Shown here: piece by piece, positions 8,146 through 16,327 of the stretch | How positions within the stretch are numbered: position 1 is the first letter of the stretch | Layout: each line of letters begins with the position of its first letter | Assembly: GCA_964392765.1 (NCBI GenBank) | Contig: CAYMRF010000009.1 | Coordinates: 1-32,049 of the forward strand | From: BTUB01 sp964392765 | GTDB taxonomy: Bacteria; Babelota; Babeliae; Babelales; Vermiphilaceae | Direction of reading: 5' to 3' | Length of the DNA stretch: 32,049 nt | The notes under the pieces: generated by a model | Databases searched by the model: none | Seen by the model: the letters and a program-made list of their open reading frames with translations, nothing else | What the model was told of the DNA's origin: nothing | Translations under genes and position numbers: made by a program

Positions 8146-8817
8146 CTAAACTAACTTGCCATCTTTAACTTCCAAAACCGTTTCCATCCGATCGGTAACA
8201 AATCGATCATGAGAAGAGATAATAAGCCCCATGCCCCATTCTTTTTGGGCAGCAATAATTAAATCTAAAATAGTTTGAGCCGTTTGAGGGTCAAGATTGC
8301 CCGTAGGCTCATCTGCCAATAAGAATTGTGGTTTGTTCATCAGCGCTCTTGCTAAAGCAACTCGCTGTTGCTGACCGCCAGAAAGTTGGCCCGGATAGCC
8401 ATAGATTTTTTCTTCGAGCCCCACATTTTTGAGTAACTGGACTGCCCCATCTTTGCATTCGGCAGAACTGCGACCGGCAATTAATCCCTTGATCATCACA
8501 TTTTCAAGAACGCTCAGCTCTTTTATTAAATAAGGGGATTGAAATACTAAACCAATAGTTTTGTTTAAGAAGTTACTTTTTTGAGACTCGGCAAAACTAT
8601 TAATATCTTGGCCATCATAGTGCACCGTACCTTGACTTGGAACATCAAGCCCCGCAAGAAGATGGATCAATGTCGATTTACCACTTCCTGAAACGCCCGT
8701 GATAGCATACGATTTGCCTTGCTCGAAGGTGGCTGATACTCCCTTTAGTACCGGAACTATAGAATTGCCTTGGACATAATTTTTAAAAACATCGCAAACT
8801 GCAAGATTATTTTTCAT
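8146..8817 (-). CDS. lolD: LolD/MacB-type ABC transporter ATP-binding protein
   Basis: The 223 residues form one ABC domain: Walker A GVSGSGKST (41-49), Q-loop FQSPYLI (92-98), signature LSGGQ (145-149), Walker B FLLADE (165-170) followed by PTGNLD, and the switch His in SSHD. The ADEPTGNLD form and short length are typical of LolD, FtsE and MacB ATPases; LolD, which powers release of outer-membrane lipoproteins, fits best. No LolC/E permease is in the window, so the partner is unknown. The SD candidate AAAGGAAA is unusually far (about 12 bp) from ATG. Confidence 0.85.
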   Translation of the reverse strand: MKNNLAVCDVFKNYVQGNSIVPVLKGVSATFEQGKSYAITGVSGSGKSTLIHLLAGLDVPSQGTVHYDGQDINSFAESQKSNFLNKTIGLVFQSPYLIKELSVLENVMIKGLIAGRSSAECKDGAVQLLKNVGLEEKIYGYPGQLSGGQQQRVALARALMNKPQFLLADEPTGNLDPQTAQTILDLIIAAQKEWGMGLIISSHDRFVTDRMETVLEVKDGKLV

Positions 8818-8902
8818 GAGAAAATTTTTCCTTTCTATTAAGTCTTAACATAAAACAACGCTGTTTTCAAAAAGAATATCCGGCTCTTTTACGTATAAAT
8901 AT

Positions 8903-8939
8903 TGTATTTGCCCATACACTCGCCCTAGAATGAGGTGTA
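8903..8939 (+). promoter_or_regulatory. Possible lon promoter overlapping an imperfect inverted repeat
   Basis: TTGTAT (8903-8908), 17 bp, then TAGAAT (8926-8931). The -10 lies inside an imperfect inverted repeat, TACACTC (8915-8921) and GAGGTGTA (8932-8939). It loosely recalls a heat-shock CIRCE operator, but spacing and half-sites do not match CIRCE well. Confidence 0.4.
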
Positions 8940-8973
8940 GGGTAATGAATCAGAATTGATTGAGGGGGAGTGA

Positions 8974-11331
8974 ATGAAGACGGTAATGAATAGGGACATG
9001 CATGAACGAATTCCAGAAGTGCTCCCAGTAATTCCGACGATGGATGTTGTTGTGTTTCCACATATGATTGTGCCACTTTTAGTGCTTGATGAAAAAATCA
9101 TCAAGGGCATCAATCAATCACTACAAGAAACCAAATTGGTCTTACTGCTTGCAGCAAAAAAACAGATTGATAGCGATGAAGGTATCGCTACCAAAGATCT
9201 TTATAATGTGGGCACTGTGGCATCTATTATGCGGCTCATAAAAATTCCAGAAGGCGGTATTAAAATCTTAGTACAAGGGCTTTGCAAAGCAGAAGCCACC
9301 GATATTCTCGCTTCTGAAGATAGCTTACAAGCAACGGTCTGCAAACTTGATGGCAATAGCCTTGAAGAGAAAGATCAAATACAAGCACATGTAAAAAATA
9401 TCAAAATGCTTGCAGAAAAAATGGCGATCTCTGGCAATTCATTTAGCCCAGATTTTCATATCATTCTTTCTAAAATGCAAGATCCGGAAAAAATTGCGGA
9501 TTTTATCTTATCCCATTTAAATCTGGGTGTTGAGCAAGCGCAAGGACTTCTTGAAACAGAAAACCAAGCGGACTTACTCGATGAACTGTATCGCCATCTT
9601 GCCAAAGAGATGGAAGTTGCGGATATGCAAGAAAAAATCCGCAATAATGCACGCGATTCTATGAATAAAGCTCAAAAAGAGTTCTATTTACGAGAGCAAA
9701 TGCGCGCAATCAAAAAAGAGCTTGGTGAAGATGATCTTGAAGAAATTGAAGCAATGCACGAAAAACTTGAAGCGCTGCAAGCACCAGAAGAAGTGAAAAC
9801 TGAAGTTCGCCGCCACGTGAACCGCTTAGAAAAAACATCTCCCGATTCTATGGAAGCAACGGTTACGCGCAATTATTTAGAGTGGATATTTGGCTTGCCA
9901 TGGCAAACCTTTACCACTGATAATCTTGATATTGAAAATGCAAAGAAAGTACTCGATGAAGACCATTATGGTTTAAAAGAGATTAAAGATCGCATTCTTG
10001 ATTTCATTTCGATTCGTAAATTAAAGACCGATGGCTATGCACCAATTTTATGTTTCGTAGGGCCTCCAGGAACGGGTAAAACTTCGCTTGGCCAATCAAT
10101 TGCACGCGCATTAGGTAGAAGCTACTTCCGCATCTCATTAGGCGGCGTAAAAGATGAAGCCGAAATTCGCGGGCACAGAAGAACCTATGTGGGCGCAATG
10201 CCAGGCCGCTTTATTCAAGCAGTTAAAAAATCGGGCACCTGCAATCCAGTGGTGGTAATCGATGAGCTTGATAAAATTGGATCAGATTTCCGTGGCGATC
10301 CATCAGCAGCGATGCTTGAGGTGCTCGATCCGCAACAAAACAAAACATTCTATGATAACTATTTGGGAGTTCCCTTTGATTTATCACATGTAATGTTTAT
10401 TGCAACGGCAAACTCGCTCGATACAATCTCTGAACCGTTGCGCGATCGTATGGAAATCATTGAAGTTTCTGGATACACCCATGAAGAAAAGCTCAACATT
10501 GCAAAGATGCATTTAATTAAAAAAGCAATTGCTGATGCTGGCATGGCTGGGCATAATCTTGAAATTTCTGATGAGATTGTCACTGATATTATTTTGAATT
10601 ACACGAAAGAATCGGGCGTTCGCCAACTTGAGCGTATTATTCGCAAGCTATGCTCAAAAGCAGCGCGCACTTTCGTGGAAGAAAATCGCATTATCAAATT
10701 CGATAAAGAAAATCTGCATCACTATTTAGGCTCGCGCAAATTTGTGGAAGATGATATTTGCAAAGAAGATCAGATTGGTATTAGTAATGGTCTTGCATGG
10801 ACTCCTGCTGGTGGCGAAATGATCAAAATTGAAGCAGTACTCATGCCCGGAAAAGGCAAACTCATTCTCACCGGCCAACTGGGCGATGTGATGAAAGAAT
10901 CTGCGCAAGCAGCATTAAGCTATGCCAAAGCACATGCAACGCAATTTACAATCGATCAGAAATTCTTTACCAATTATGATCTGCATATTCATGTGCCAGC
11001 AGGTGGTGTGCCTAAAGATGGCCCATCTGCGGGTATCACCATGCTTACTGCAATTCTTTCTGTGCTCACGCAACGCCCCATTAGCGCGCATTACGCAATG
11101 ACCGGAGAGCTTAATCTTCGCGGGGATGTGATGCCAATTGGCGGTGTGAAAGAGAAGATCTTAGCAGCCAAGCGCAACCAAGTTGATCATGTGATTTTGC
11201 CGTATAAAAATCGCCATGATTTAACCGGTATTGAAGACATGGTTGAAGGGATTAAAGTGATCTTGGTTCATCATGCTGATGAAGTATTAGAACACGTGTT
11301 AATGCCTGCTGATATGAAAATGCGTGCATAA
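8974..11331 (+). CDS. lon: ATP-dependent protease Lon
   Basis: This 785-residue protein is a full-length bacterial Lon: N-terminal substrate-binding domain (LPVIPTMDVVVFPHMIVPLL), central AAA+ module with Walker A GPPGTGKT (363-370) and Walker B VVVIDE (426-431), and a C-terminal protease domain with catalytic Ser685 in PKDGPSAG and Lys728 in GGVKEKI. It degrades misfolded and regulatory proteins in the cytosol. Start ATG 8974 follows GAGGGGGAG (8962-8970). It is divergent from the LolD-like gene and ends in its own terminator, so it is monocistronic. Confidence 0.98.
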   Translation: MKTVMNRDMHERIPEVLPVIPTMDVVVFPHMIVPLLVLDEKIIKGINQSLQETKLVLLLAAKKQIDSDEGIATKDLYNVGTVASIMRLIKIPEGGIKILVQGLCKAEATDILASEDSLQATVCKLDGNSLEEKDQIQAHVKNIKMLAEKMAISGNSFSPDFHIILSKMQDPEKIADFILSHLNLGVEQAQGLLETENQADLLDELYRHLAKEMEVADMQEKIRNNARDSMNKAQKEFYLREQMRAIKKELGEDDLEEIEAMHEKLEALQAPEEVKTEVRRHVNRLEKTSPDSMEATVTRNYLEWIFGLPWQTFTTDNLDIENAKKVLDEDHYGLKEIKDRILDFISIRKLKTDGYAPILCFVGPPGTGKTSLGQSIARALGRSYFRISLGGVKDEAEIRGHRRTYVGAMPGRFIQAVKKSGTCNPVVVIDELDKIGSDFRGDPSAAMLEVLDPQQNKTFYDNYLGVPFDLSHVMFIATANSLDTISEPLRDRMEIIEVSGYTHEEKLNIAKMHLIKKAIADAGMAGHNLEISDEIVTDIILNYTKESGVRQLERIIRKLCSKAARTFVEENRIIKFDKENLHHYLGSRKFVEDDICKEDQIGISNGLAWTPAGGEMIKIEAVLMPGKGKLILTGQLGDVMKESAQAALSYAKAHATQFTIDQKFFTNYDLHIHVPAGGVPKDGPSAGITMLTAILSVLTQRPISAHYAMTGELNLRGDVMPIGGVKEKILAAKRNQVDHVILPYKNRHDLTGIEDMVEGIKVILVHHADEVLEHVLMPADMKMRA

Positions 11332-11348
11332 AACGTCAAGTTTTTAAC

Positions 11349-11380
11349 AAAAAGGGGTGGCCCAAAGCTGCCCCTTTTTT
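11349..11380 (+). terminator. Intrinsic terminator of lon
   Basis: AAAAAGGGGTGGC pairs with GCTGCCCCTTTTTT across a CCAAA loop. The strong stem ends in six T, 18 bp after the lon stop. Confidence 0.9.
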
Positions 11381-11428
11381 ATGCAAAAAATCCTTTATAA
11401 ATCGATATAAACCCTTGTTTTAAGGTGT

Positions 11429-11462
11429 CCTAATTTGTTAGGCTATAAGAGTAGAATAGTAT
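11429..11462 (+). promoter_or_regulatory. Possible promoter with overlapping palindrome
   Basis: TTGTTA (11435-11440), 16 bp, TAGTAT (11457-11462). The -35 overlaps the perfect inverted repeat CCTAA-TTTG-TTAGG (11429-11442), which could be an operator. The expected 5' leader starts near ACCCCCCTAACC (11470-11481), a 12-mer repeated at 24742-24753. Confidence 0.4.
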
Positions 11463-11498
11463 CGTAGTAACCCCCCTAACCTGAAAAAAGGAAGAATT

Positions 11499-11909
11499 AT
11501 GAAGAAATTACTCTTATTAGCCTTATTAATCCCTGCTGGCTCAGCTCTTGGATACACCTTTACCGTCCACAATACCACTGACACTGATATGGACGTTACA
11601 TTACACCAAGCATTAACGCCATCTAAAGCACCAATTACGGTAAAAGCAGGAGCTGTTGAAAACATAGAAACAACTACCCCCGGAACATGCACCCGTTCCC
11701 TTGAAGTTATTGGTAGCGGTTCAGGATCCGCAAACGGCTTAACAGATACTTATAACTTTGGTGGAATGTTTGGTCACTGCGGAGGCAACACGGTTTATAT
11801 TCGCCATATCGCAGCGCAACCTACTAAGGGTGGAGTCAATATTAACGTAGGCGGATCACAAACAACCCCTCAAGTTGGTGCAGGTAAATTAGAAATTTCT
11901 GTTCAGTAA
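11499..11909 (+). CDS. Small secreted beta-rich protein, 136 aa, unknown function
   Basis: The signal peptide is textbook (MKKLLLLALLIPAGSALG, cleavage after residue 18). The mature protein of about 118 residues is rich in Thr, Gly, Val and Asn with alternating hydrophobic residues (YTFTVHNTTDTDMDVTLH), suggesting a beta sandwich. Two Cys (64, 94) could form a disulphide. AAGGAAG sits at SD distance. It is flanked by terminators on both sides, so it is a single-gene unit. I do not recognise a named family; a surface or exported adhesin-like fold is only a guess. Confidence 0.85.
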   Translation: MKKLLLLALLIPAGSALGYTFTVHNTTDTDMDVTLHQALTPSKAPITVKAGAVENIETTTPGTCTRSLEVIGSGSGSANGLTDTYNFGGMFGHCGGNTVYIRHIAAQPTKGGVNINVGGSQTTPQVGAGKLEISVQ

Positions 11910-11930
11910 GAAAACGAACGTATTAATTTC

Positions 11931-11969
11931 AAAAAAGGGCCCTCTCATTTATGAGGGTCCTTTTTTTTT
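11931..11969 (+). terminator. Intrinsic terminator after the 136-aa secreted protein
   Basis: A stem of AAAAAAGG-x-CCCTC against GAGGG-x-CCTTTTTT with a TCATTTAT loop is followed by nine T. It lies 21 bp after the stop. Confidence 0.9.
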
Positions 11970-12014
11970 GCTATAGTAGTAATCAAATGCCATTAATACA
12001 CTGTACGGATTTAT

Positions 12015-12902
12015 ATGAAGAACACCCACCTATTATTAATCGCTTGCTTGGCTATGCTAGCGCCCATTAAAGCTCATGGCATGCTGTTACCCGAGGAAGA
12101 TGATTCGTCCAATGCAAGTAATCAATTATTATCCTCTAAACCTCCAAGTTATTTCCCGATTCTTACTTCTCTTTCACAAAACGCAGACTCTGGTTTTTTT
12201 CCAGAATTATTAGATATTCCAGATTTTTTTTCAGAGCACTCTCCGCAAGTGAAATCATCAGAACCAAACACTCAAGCTCCAATTATTCCTGCTGGAGAAA
12301 CTTGCAGCTCGGTTTTCACACAAGAAGAATTATTAAAACGAATCCAAAAATTAGAAACAGAAGTGGGCGAGCTTAAAGCCCTGGTACATTCTTTTGCTTC
12401 ATCACAAACCAAAAAACGACCTCTTGAAGAATTCTCAGTAACTGGGTCGGCGAGCGCTCCATCAAAACCTGTTACAATTACCCAGCTCATGGCAGCTATT
12501 AAGCGCCGCGCATCAGCAGAAATCAATCGATACCTTTCGGTATCACAAGTGCCCATAAATGAAAAAGGAGAAGCAGAGATTGCTGACCTACTTGATAAAT
12601 ACTCACGTGGCAATATCAAGAAAGTAAAAATAACTCCCTTGCATCTGGCAGCTTACATGGGGGATAGACTTATTGCACAGGCTCTACTCCATCATAAAGC
12701 CGACCCAAATATCACATCTGATTGCGGATATACTCCTTTGATGACAGCCGCCGGAAATGCCGATGTTCCCATGGCGGAACTACTTTTAATTGGAGGAGCA
12801 ATAAAAGATCAAACCACTGCTCTTGGAGAGACGGCTTTTGATATTGCAAAAAACAAAAAGCTGAGACTCATGCCCAAGTTTCTTCGCAACTATAAAGGCT
12901 AA
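12015..12902 (+). CDS. Secreted coiled-coil/ankyrin-repeat protein, 295 aa
   Basis: The signal peptide (1-22, ending AHG) is followed by Met23. An acidic, Ser/Pro-rich disordered region (25-100) precedes a short coiled coil (about 102-128), a basic KKRPLEE stretch (133-139), and C-terminal ankyrin repeats (about 207-282: TPLHLAAYMG, ADPNITSDCGYTPLMTAAGN, then GETAFDIAKNKK). It shares coiled-coil-then-ankyrin layout and the TPLHLA, TPLMTAA and IAKNKK blocks with the next gene. The SD is weak (CGGA). Probably an exported protein-binding effector; target unknown. Confidence 0.85.
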   Translation: MKNTHLLLIACLAMLAPIKAHGMLLPEEDDSSNASNQLLSSKPPSYFPILTSLSQNADSGFFPELLDIPDFFSEHSPQVKSSEPNTQAPIIPAGETCSSVFTQEELLKRIQKLETEVGELKALVHSFASSQTKKRPLEEFSVTGSASAPSKPVTITQLMAAIKRRASAEINRYLSVSQVPINEKGEAEIADLLDKYSRGNIKKVKITPLHLAAYMGDRLIAQALLHHKADPNITSDCGYTPLMTAAGNADVPMAELLLIGGAIKDQTTALGETAFDIAKNKKLRLMPKFLRNYKG

Positions 12903-12909
12903 AATTCAG

Positions 12910-12945
12910 AGTTAGTTTTTGACTGAGCGAAACTAACTTTATAAG
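12910..12945 (+). terminator. Hairpin between the two ankyrin genes (weak terminator or operator)
   Basis: Perfect 9-bp inverted repeat AGTTAGTTT (12910-12918) and AAACTAACT (12930-12938) with an 11-base loop, followed by TTATAAG rather than a T-run. The loop begins TTGACT and TATAAG lies 15 bp on, so it could instead be a promoter with an operator for the following gene. Confidence 0.4.
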
Positions 12946-12996
12946 CTAACTTAAAATAGCCTCAATTCCAAATGTTTGAAATCTAGGGAGACTAGA

Positions 12997-13749
12997 ATGC
13001 TTTTAAAAAATTGCACTCTCGGACTTTTTATAGCGGTATTCAGCGGATTAAATATCTCGGGAATGGATTTTAATCCTGATCACCTCCTCTCTTTAAGCAA
13101 TGAGGGCCACGAAGAAGTTCCACAAGACTTTGCACTCAGCGATGCTACACAAGCAATCGTTCTTTCTTTAATTGATACACAGGAAAAACTATCCATAAAA
13201 CTTCAAGACGCTCAAGATGCTATTGAAAAAATGGGAAAAGAGTTAATCCAACTTAAAAAGAGATCACTCGAGCTCTCACAGCTAGAAAAACCTAAAAAAC
13301 AACGATATAAAGTTAGCTATATTCCCACAGAAATGTTGGAAATAAGCAAGGATGGGATACTTTACGAAGTTGTTAATTTAGAACAATATTTGCTCAATCC
13401 GGCACTACCAGTCAATACAAGAATTGAACAAGAATTAGGGGATTTAATAAAAACTGTAGGCCTAAATCCCCGAAAAAAAAGGATGCTCACTCCTTTGCAT
13501 TTGGCAGTATTTGTAAATAATGAATCTCTTGTTCAAAAAATTCTTGAGCGCCAGCCAGATCCCAACACTCCTTCAGACGAAGGAGTTACCCCTCTCATGA
13601 CAGCCGCCGCGAATGCAAGCTTGAAAAATGTACGAGCGCTTTTAAATGCTGGGGCGCAAAAAGATGCACAGGATCCATCGGGCAACACTGCCTTGCGCAT
13701 TGCTAAAAATAAAAAACATTTTGAGGTTGCTCGTTTATTAGAAGAGTAA
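12997..13749 (+). CDS. Secreted coiled-coil/ankyrin-repeat protein, 250 aa
   Basis: A TTG at 12976 opens the frame, but ATG 12997 is chosen: AGGGAG precedes it and it starts the signal peptide (1-22, ending ISG, then Met23). Residues about 55-98 form a coiled coil (IDTQEKLSIKLQDAQDAIEK). A basic PRKKRM stretch (158-163) precedes two ankyrin repeats plus a partial one (165-250: TPLHLAVFVN, PDPNTPSDEGVTPLMTAAAN, LLNAGAQKDAQ). It is a paralogue of the gene upstream. Role unknown. Confidence 0.85.
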   Translation: MLLKNCTLGLFIAVFSGLNISGMDFNPDHLLSLSNEGHEEVPQDFALSDATQAIVLSLIDTQEKLSIKLQDAQDAIEKMGKELIQLKKRSLELSQLEKPKKQRYKVSYIPTEMLEISKDGILYEVVNLEQYLLNPALPVNTRIEQELGDLIKTVGLNPRKKRMLTPLHLAVFVNNESLVQKILERQPDPNTPSDEGVTPLMTAAANASLKNVRALLNAGAQKDAQDPSGNTALRIAKNKKHFEVARLLEE

Positions 13750-13773
13750 TCGGCTCATTAATACGCCCATTTC

Positions 13774-13802
13774 TTTACAAACAATATCAGTTCTATTAGC
13801 TT
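13774..13802 (+). promoter_or_regulatory. Possible promoter of atpDC
   Basis: TTTACA (13774-13779), 17 bp, TAGCTT (13797-13802). It is followed by a small hairpin GTTTGA-AAGAA-TCAAAC and an AGGTTA SD before atpD. Weak -10. Confidence 0.35.
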
Positions 13803-13835
13803 TGTTTGAAAGAATCAAACTTAATAGGTTAACCA

Positions 13836-15272
13836 ATGACACAACCCGGCAAAATCAATTCTTCAAGCAATCGTGGAACAGTATTACGCGTGAGCGGCAC
13901 CATTATCGATGTGCAATTTCCCCGCGAATCAGCTCCGGATATTCTCAATGAACTTTTAATCGAATTTTCACAACATGATAAACCTGCCGCAAGCATTGAA
14001 GTTGCCCAGCAATTGGGCGATGGCATTGTCCGCTGCATCGCCATCGATAATATATTTGGCATAAGTCGCGGACTTTCAGTAGTTGATACCGGATCGCCAA
14101 TTAAAGTACCGGTTGGCAACGCAGTGCTGGGAAGAATTTTTAATGTGCTCGGCCACACCATTGATGATATGCCTGCAGTTAAAACTGAAACTGAATGGTC
14201 TATCTATCGCGAAGCACCTCCTTTGGTTGAACAAAAAATTGCCAATGAAGTGCAAGAAACCGGCATCAAAGTAATTGATATCATGTGCCCCTACATTAAA
14301 GGTTCAAAAATTGGCCTTTTTGGTGGTGCGGGCGTTGGTAAAACTATTTTAGTACAAGAATTAATTCGTAATATCGCAACCGAGCATGGCGGTGTATCGG
14401 TATTCACCGGAATTGGTGAGCGTACGCGTGAAGGAAACGAACTCTGGCTTGAGATGAAACGCACCGGCGTGCTGGATAAAACAGCACTCGTGTTTGGCCA
14501 AATGGGAGAGATGCCCGGCGCACGTTTACGCGTAGGATTAACCGGCCTCACCATGGCAGAATATTTTAGAGATAAAGAGCACAAAGATGTTTTATTGTTC
14601 ATCGATAACATCTTTAGATTCGTGCAAGCAGGTTCTGAGGTTTCAACACTGTTAGGCCGTTTGCCATCAGCAGTTGGTTATCAGCCAACGCTTGCCTCTG
14701 AGATGGGCGCCTTCCAAGAAAGAATTACCAATACCATTAATGGCTCCATCACCTCCGTGCAGGCAGTATACGTTCCGGCTGATGATATCACTGATCCAGC
14801 TCCGGCAACTACCTTTATGCACTTAGATGCGAGCACGGTGCTTTCTCGTAAACTTGTTGAATTGGGATTGTATCCGGCAATTGATCCGCTGCAATCAAAC
14901 TCAAAAGGGTTAAAGCCAGAAATCGTGGGAGAAAAGCATTATCGCGTTGCGCGCACCATTCAAACTATTTTACAGCGCTATAAAGAGCTGCAAGATATTA
15001 TTGCAATCTTAGGCTTAGAAGAGTTATCTGAAGATGATAAACGCATTGTAAATCGCGCAAAACGCATTCAAAAATTCCTCACACAACCGCTTTTCACCGC
15101 AGAATTTGCCAGTGGATTACCCGGAAGATATGTGCCGAAAGATAAGGCGGTTGATGATTTTGAACGAATTATTGCCGGCGAATATGATGATCTGCCTGAA
15201 CAGGCATTTTATATGGTGGGCACTTTGGAAGAAGCGCGAGAAAAAGCGAGAACATTATTAAATGGTGGTTGA
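13836..15272 (+). CDS. atpD: ATP synthase F1 subunit beta
   Basis: 478 residues, normal length. The P-loop GGAGVGKT (163-170), GERTREGNE with catalytic Glu195, the LVFGQMGEMPGARLRVG block and the signature PSAVGYQPTL (277-286) are all present. It catalyses ATP synthesis or hydrolysis in the F1 head. The N-terminus carries about ten extra residues before the beta barrel. atpC overlaps its stop by one base. No alpha, gamma, delta or Fo genes are in the flanks, so the operon is split. Confidence 0.98.
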   Translation: MTQPGKINSSSNRGTVLRVSGTIIDVQFPRESAPDILNELLIEFSQHDKPAASIEVAQQLGDGIVRCIAIDNIFGISRGLSVVDTGSPIKVPVGNAVLGRIFNVLGHTIDDMPAVKTETEWSIYREAPPLVEQKIANEVQETGIKVIDIMCPYIKGSKIGLFGGAGVGKTILVQELIRNIATEHGGVSVFTGIGERTREGNELWLEMKRTGVLDKTALVFGQMGEMPGARLRVGLTGLTMAEYFRDKEHKDVLLFIDNIFRFVQAGSEVSTLLGRLPSAVGYQPTLASEMGAFQERITNTINGSITSVQAVYVPADDITDPAPATTFMHLDASTVLSRKLVELGLYPAIDPLQSNSKGLKPEIVGEKHYRVARTIQTILQRYKELQDIIAILGLEELSEDDKRIVNRAKRIQKFLTQPLFTAEFASGLPGRYVPKDKAVDDFERIIAGEYDDLPEQAFYMVGTLEEAREKARTLLNGG

Positions 15273-15517
15273 TGCAACTTTCTATTATTTCGCCAACTAA
15301 AAAAGAAATTTTTGATGTCGCCTGGATAGAGTGCAACACTCCTCAAGGCAACTTTGTAATCCAACCGGGCCATGCGCCGACTATTCTCACGCTTTCAGAA
15401 CATAAGCCATTTGTATATTGCTTAAAAAATGGCAAAGAAGAAGTGATAATGATAAAGCGCGCAATTGTAGAAATCACGCGCTCGCAAGTTACTGTTTTGC
15501 TTTCGCAATTTGATTAG
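15272..15517 (+). CDS. atpC: ATP synthase F1 subunit epsilon, short form
   Basis: ATG 15272 overlaps the atpD TGA (TGATG), with GGTGGT as SD. The 81 residues match only the N-terminal beta sandwich of epsilon (LSIISPTKKEIF, then GNFVIQPGHAPTILTL). The usual C-terminal helical hairpin, for a total of about 130-140 residues, is absent. That hairpin mediates ATP-hydrolysis inhibition in other bacteria, so this subunit probably serves only rotor coupling. The gene ends 2 bp from a convergent gene, and there is no sign of a frameshifted remainder. Confidence 0.92.
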   Translation: MQLSIISPTKKEIFDVAWIECNTPQGNFVIQPGHAPTILTLSEHKPFVYCLKNGKEEVIMIKRAIVEITRSQVTVLLSQFD

Positions 15518-15519
15518 TT

Positions 15520-15846
15520 TTATTGTTGAAGTGTGATGGATTTTGGATCTTGTATCCATTGCTTAGCCACTTCAGGCTTCATACCTTTTGCAATTGCTTC
15601 GGCTAGCATTGATTCTTTCTCATTTTTTTCTGCTTCTTCACGGCATTCTTTTACATAATCAGCATAAGCTTTTGCTGATACCATTAATTTACCTGCAAGA
15701 TTGTAATAGCCATCCTCTTCAATCATTTTTCTTGCATCATTGAGCTTCATCATAGCGATAGGGCACTTTTCTGCTGGCTTTTGATCCGCAAATGCGCCAC
15801 TTGCTGCAAATAAAACTAAAGCGATTGCGCTCATTATATTTTTCAT
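15520..15846 (-). CDS. Small secreted helical protein, 108 aa
   Basis: Signal peptide MKNIMSAIALVLFAASGAFA (1-20), then a charged, helical-looking mature protein of 88 residues with two Cys (28, 63) and a Glu/Lys-rich segment (64-78). AGGA precedes ATG. It is convergent with atpC, 2 bp apart. Its upstream region has the inverted repeat TACAAT (15884-15889) and ATTGTA (15895-15900), a possible operator. No family recognised. Confidence 0.8.
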   Translation of the reverse strand: MKNIMSAIALVLFAASGAFADQKPAEKCPIAMMKLNDARKMIEEDGYYNLAGKLMVSAKAYADYVKECREEAEKNEKESMLAEAIAKGMKPEVAKQWIQDPKSITLQQ

Positions 15847-15900
15847 ATGAAAATCCTGAAGTAAAATAATTAATGATATAATTTACAATCTACCATTGTA

Positions 15901-15959
15901 ACGGCAAAAAAGGCCGTGTAAAGCCGCGATTGAGAGCTTTTTGGGGGAAAGTTCCCCCA
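15901..15959. repeat. GC-rich hairpin pair upstream of the toxin-antitoxin genes
   Basis: Two hairpins lie in AT-rich surroundings: ACGGC/GCCGT (15901-15917) and a perfect TGGGGGA-AAGT-TCCCCCA (15942-15959). Neither is followed by a T-run on the plus strand. It may be a terminator-like insulator, a structured RNA end or a trace of insertion of the TA module. Confidence 0.5.
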
Positions 15960-15963
15960 GTCC

Positions 15964-15991
15964 TTGACAGATGTCACACATATGTTACAGT
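15964..15991 (+). promoter_or_regulatory. Toxin-antitoxin promoter with embedded operator
   Basis: Consensus -35 TTGACA (15964-15969), 16 bp, -10 TACAGT (15986-15991). The near-perfect inverted repeat TGTCACA-CATA-TGTTACA (15972-15989) fills the spacer and runs into the -10, a fitting operator for antitoxin autoregulation. The predicted start of transcription falls at or next to the ATG at 15998, so the mRNA would be leaderless. Confidence 0.75.
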
Positions 15992-15997
15992 GTTGTT

Positions 15998-16327
15998 ATG
16001 GAAATAAAAATAATTATCTATAAAACAGATTCGGATAAAGAACCTTTTACGGAATGGCGCAAAAGTCTTGATTTTCAAATACAAGGGATTATTTCAGGAC
16101 GAGTAGCCCGAGTACGGGCAGGTAATACGGGAGCATGCAAACCTCTTAAGGGTTATAAAGGTTTGTATGAAATTGTTATTGATGTCGGTCCAGGTTATAG
16201 AATTTATTATTATGAGAAAAATCCAACAACATTTATTATTCTTTGGGGTGGAGAGAAGAAAAGCCAGAAGCGTGATATAGAAAAAGCATATCATTACTTA
16301 ATGGATTATACTGAGGGGAAACCATGA
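15998..16327 (+). CDS. HigB/Gp49-type toxin (RelE superfamily)
   Basis: The frame opens at 15971, but ATG 15998 is chosen: the earlier codon lies inside the promoter. The 109-residue protein matches the phage-derived Gp49-like, HI1419-type addiction toxin: PFTEWRKSLD, RVARVRAGNTGACKPLKG, then GLYEIVIDVGPGYRIYYYE and a KKSQKRDIEKA end. Such toxins cleave mRNA at the ribosome. No SD is visible, in line with a leaderless message. It overlaps the antitoxin by 4 bp. It is basic and intact, so likely functional. Confidence 0.9.
   Translation: MEIKIIIYKTDSDKEPFTEWRKSLDFQIQGIISGRVARVRAGNTGACKPLKGYKGLYEIVIDVGPGYRIYYYEKNPTTFIILWGGEKKSQKRDIEKAYHYLMDYTEGKP

Noticed and set aside
8915..8939. CIRCE heat-shock operator before lon
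   Set aside because: Half-sites and the spacer do not match TTAGCACTC-N9-GAGTGCTAA; kept only as an imperfect inverted repeat.
15942..15959. Strong hairpin as a terminator
   Set aside because: No T-run follows on the plus strand, and on the minus strand only five A follow the stem.
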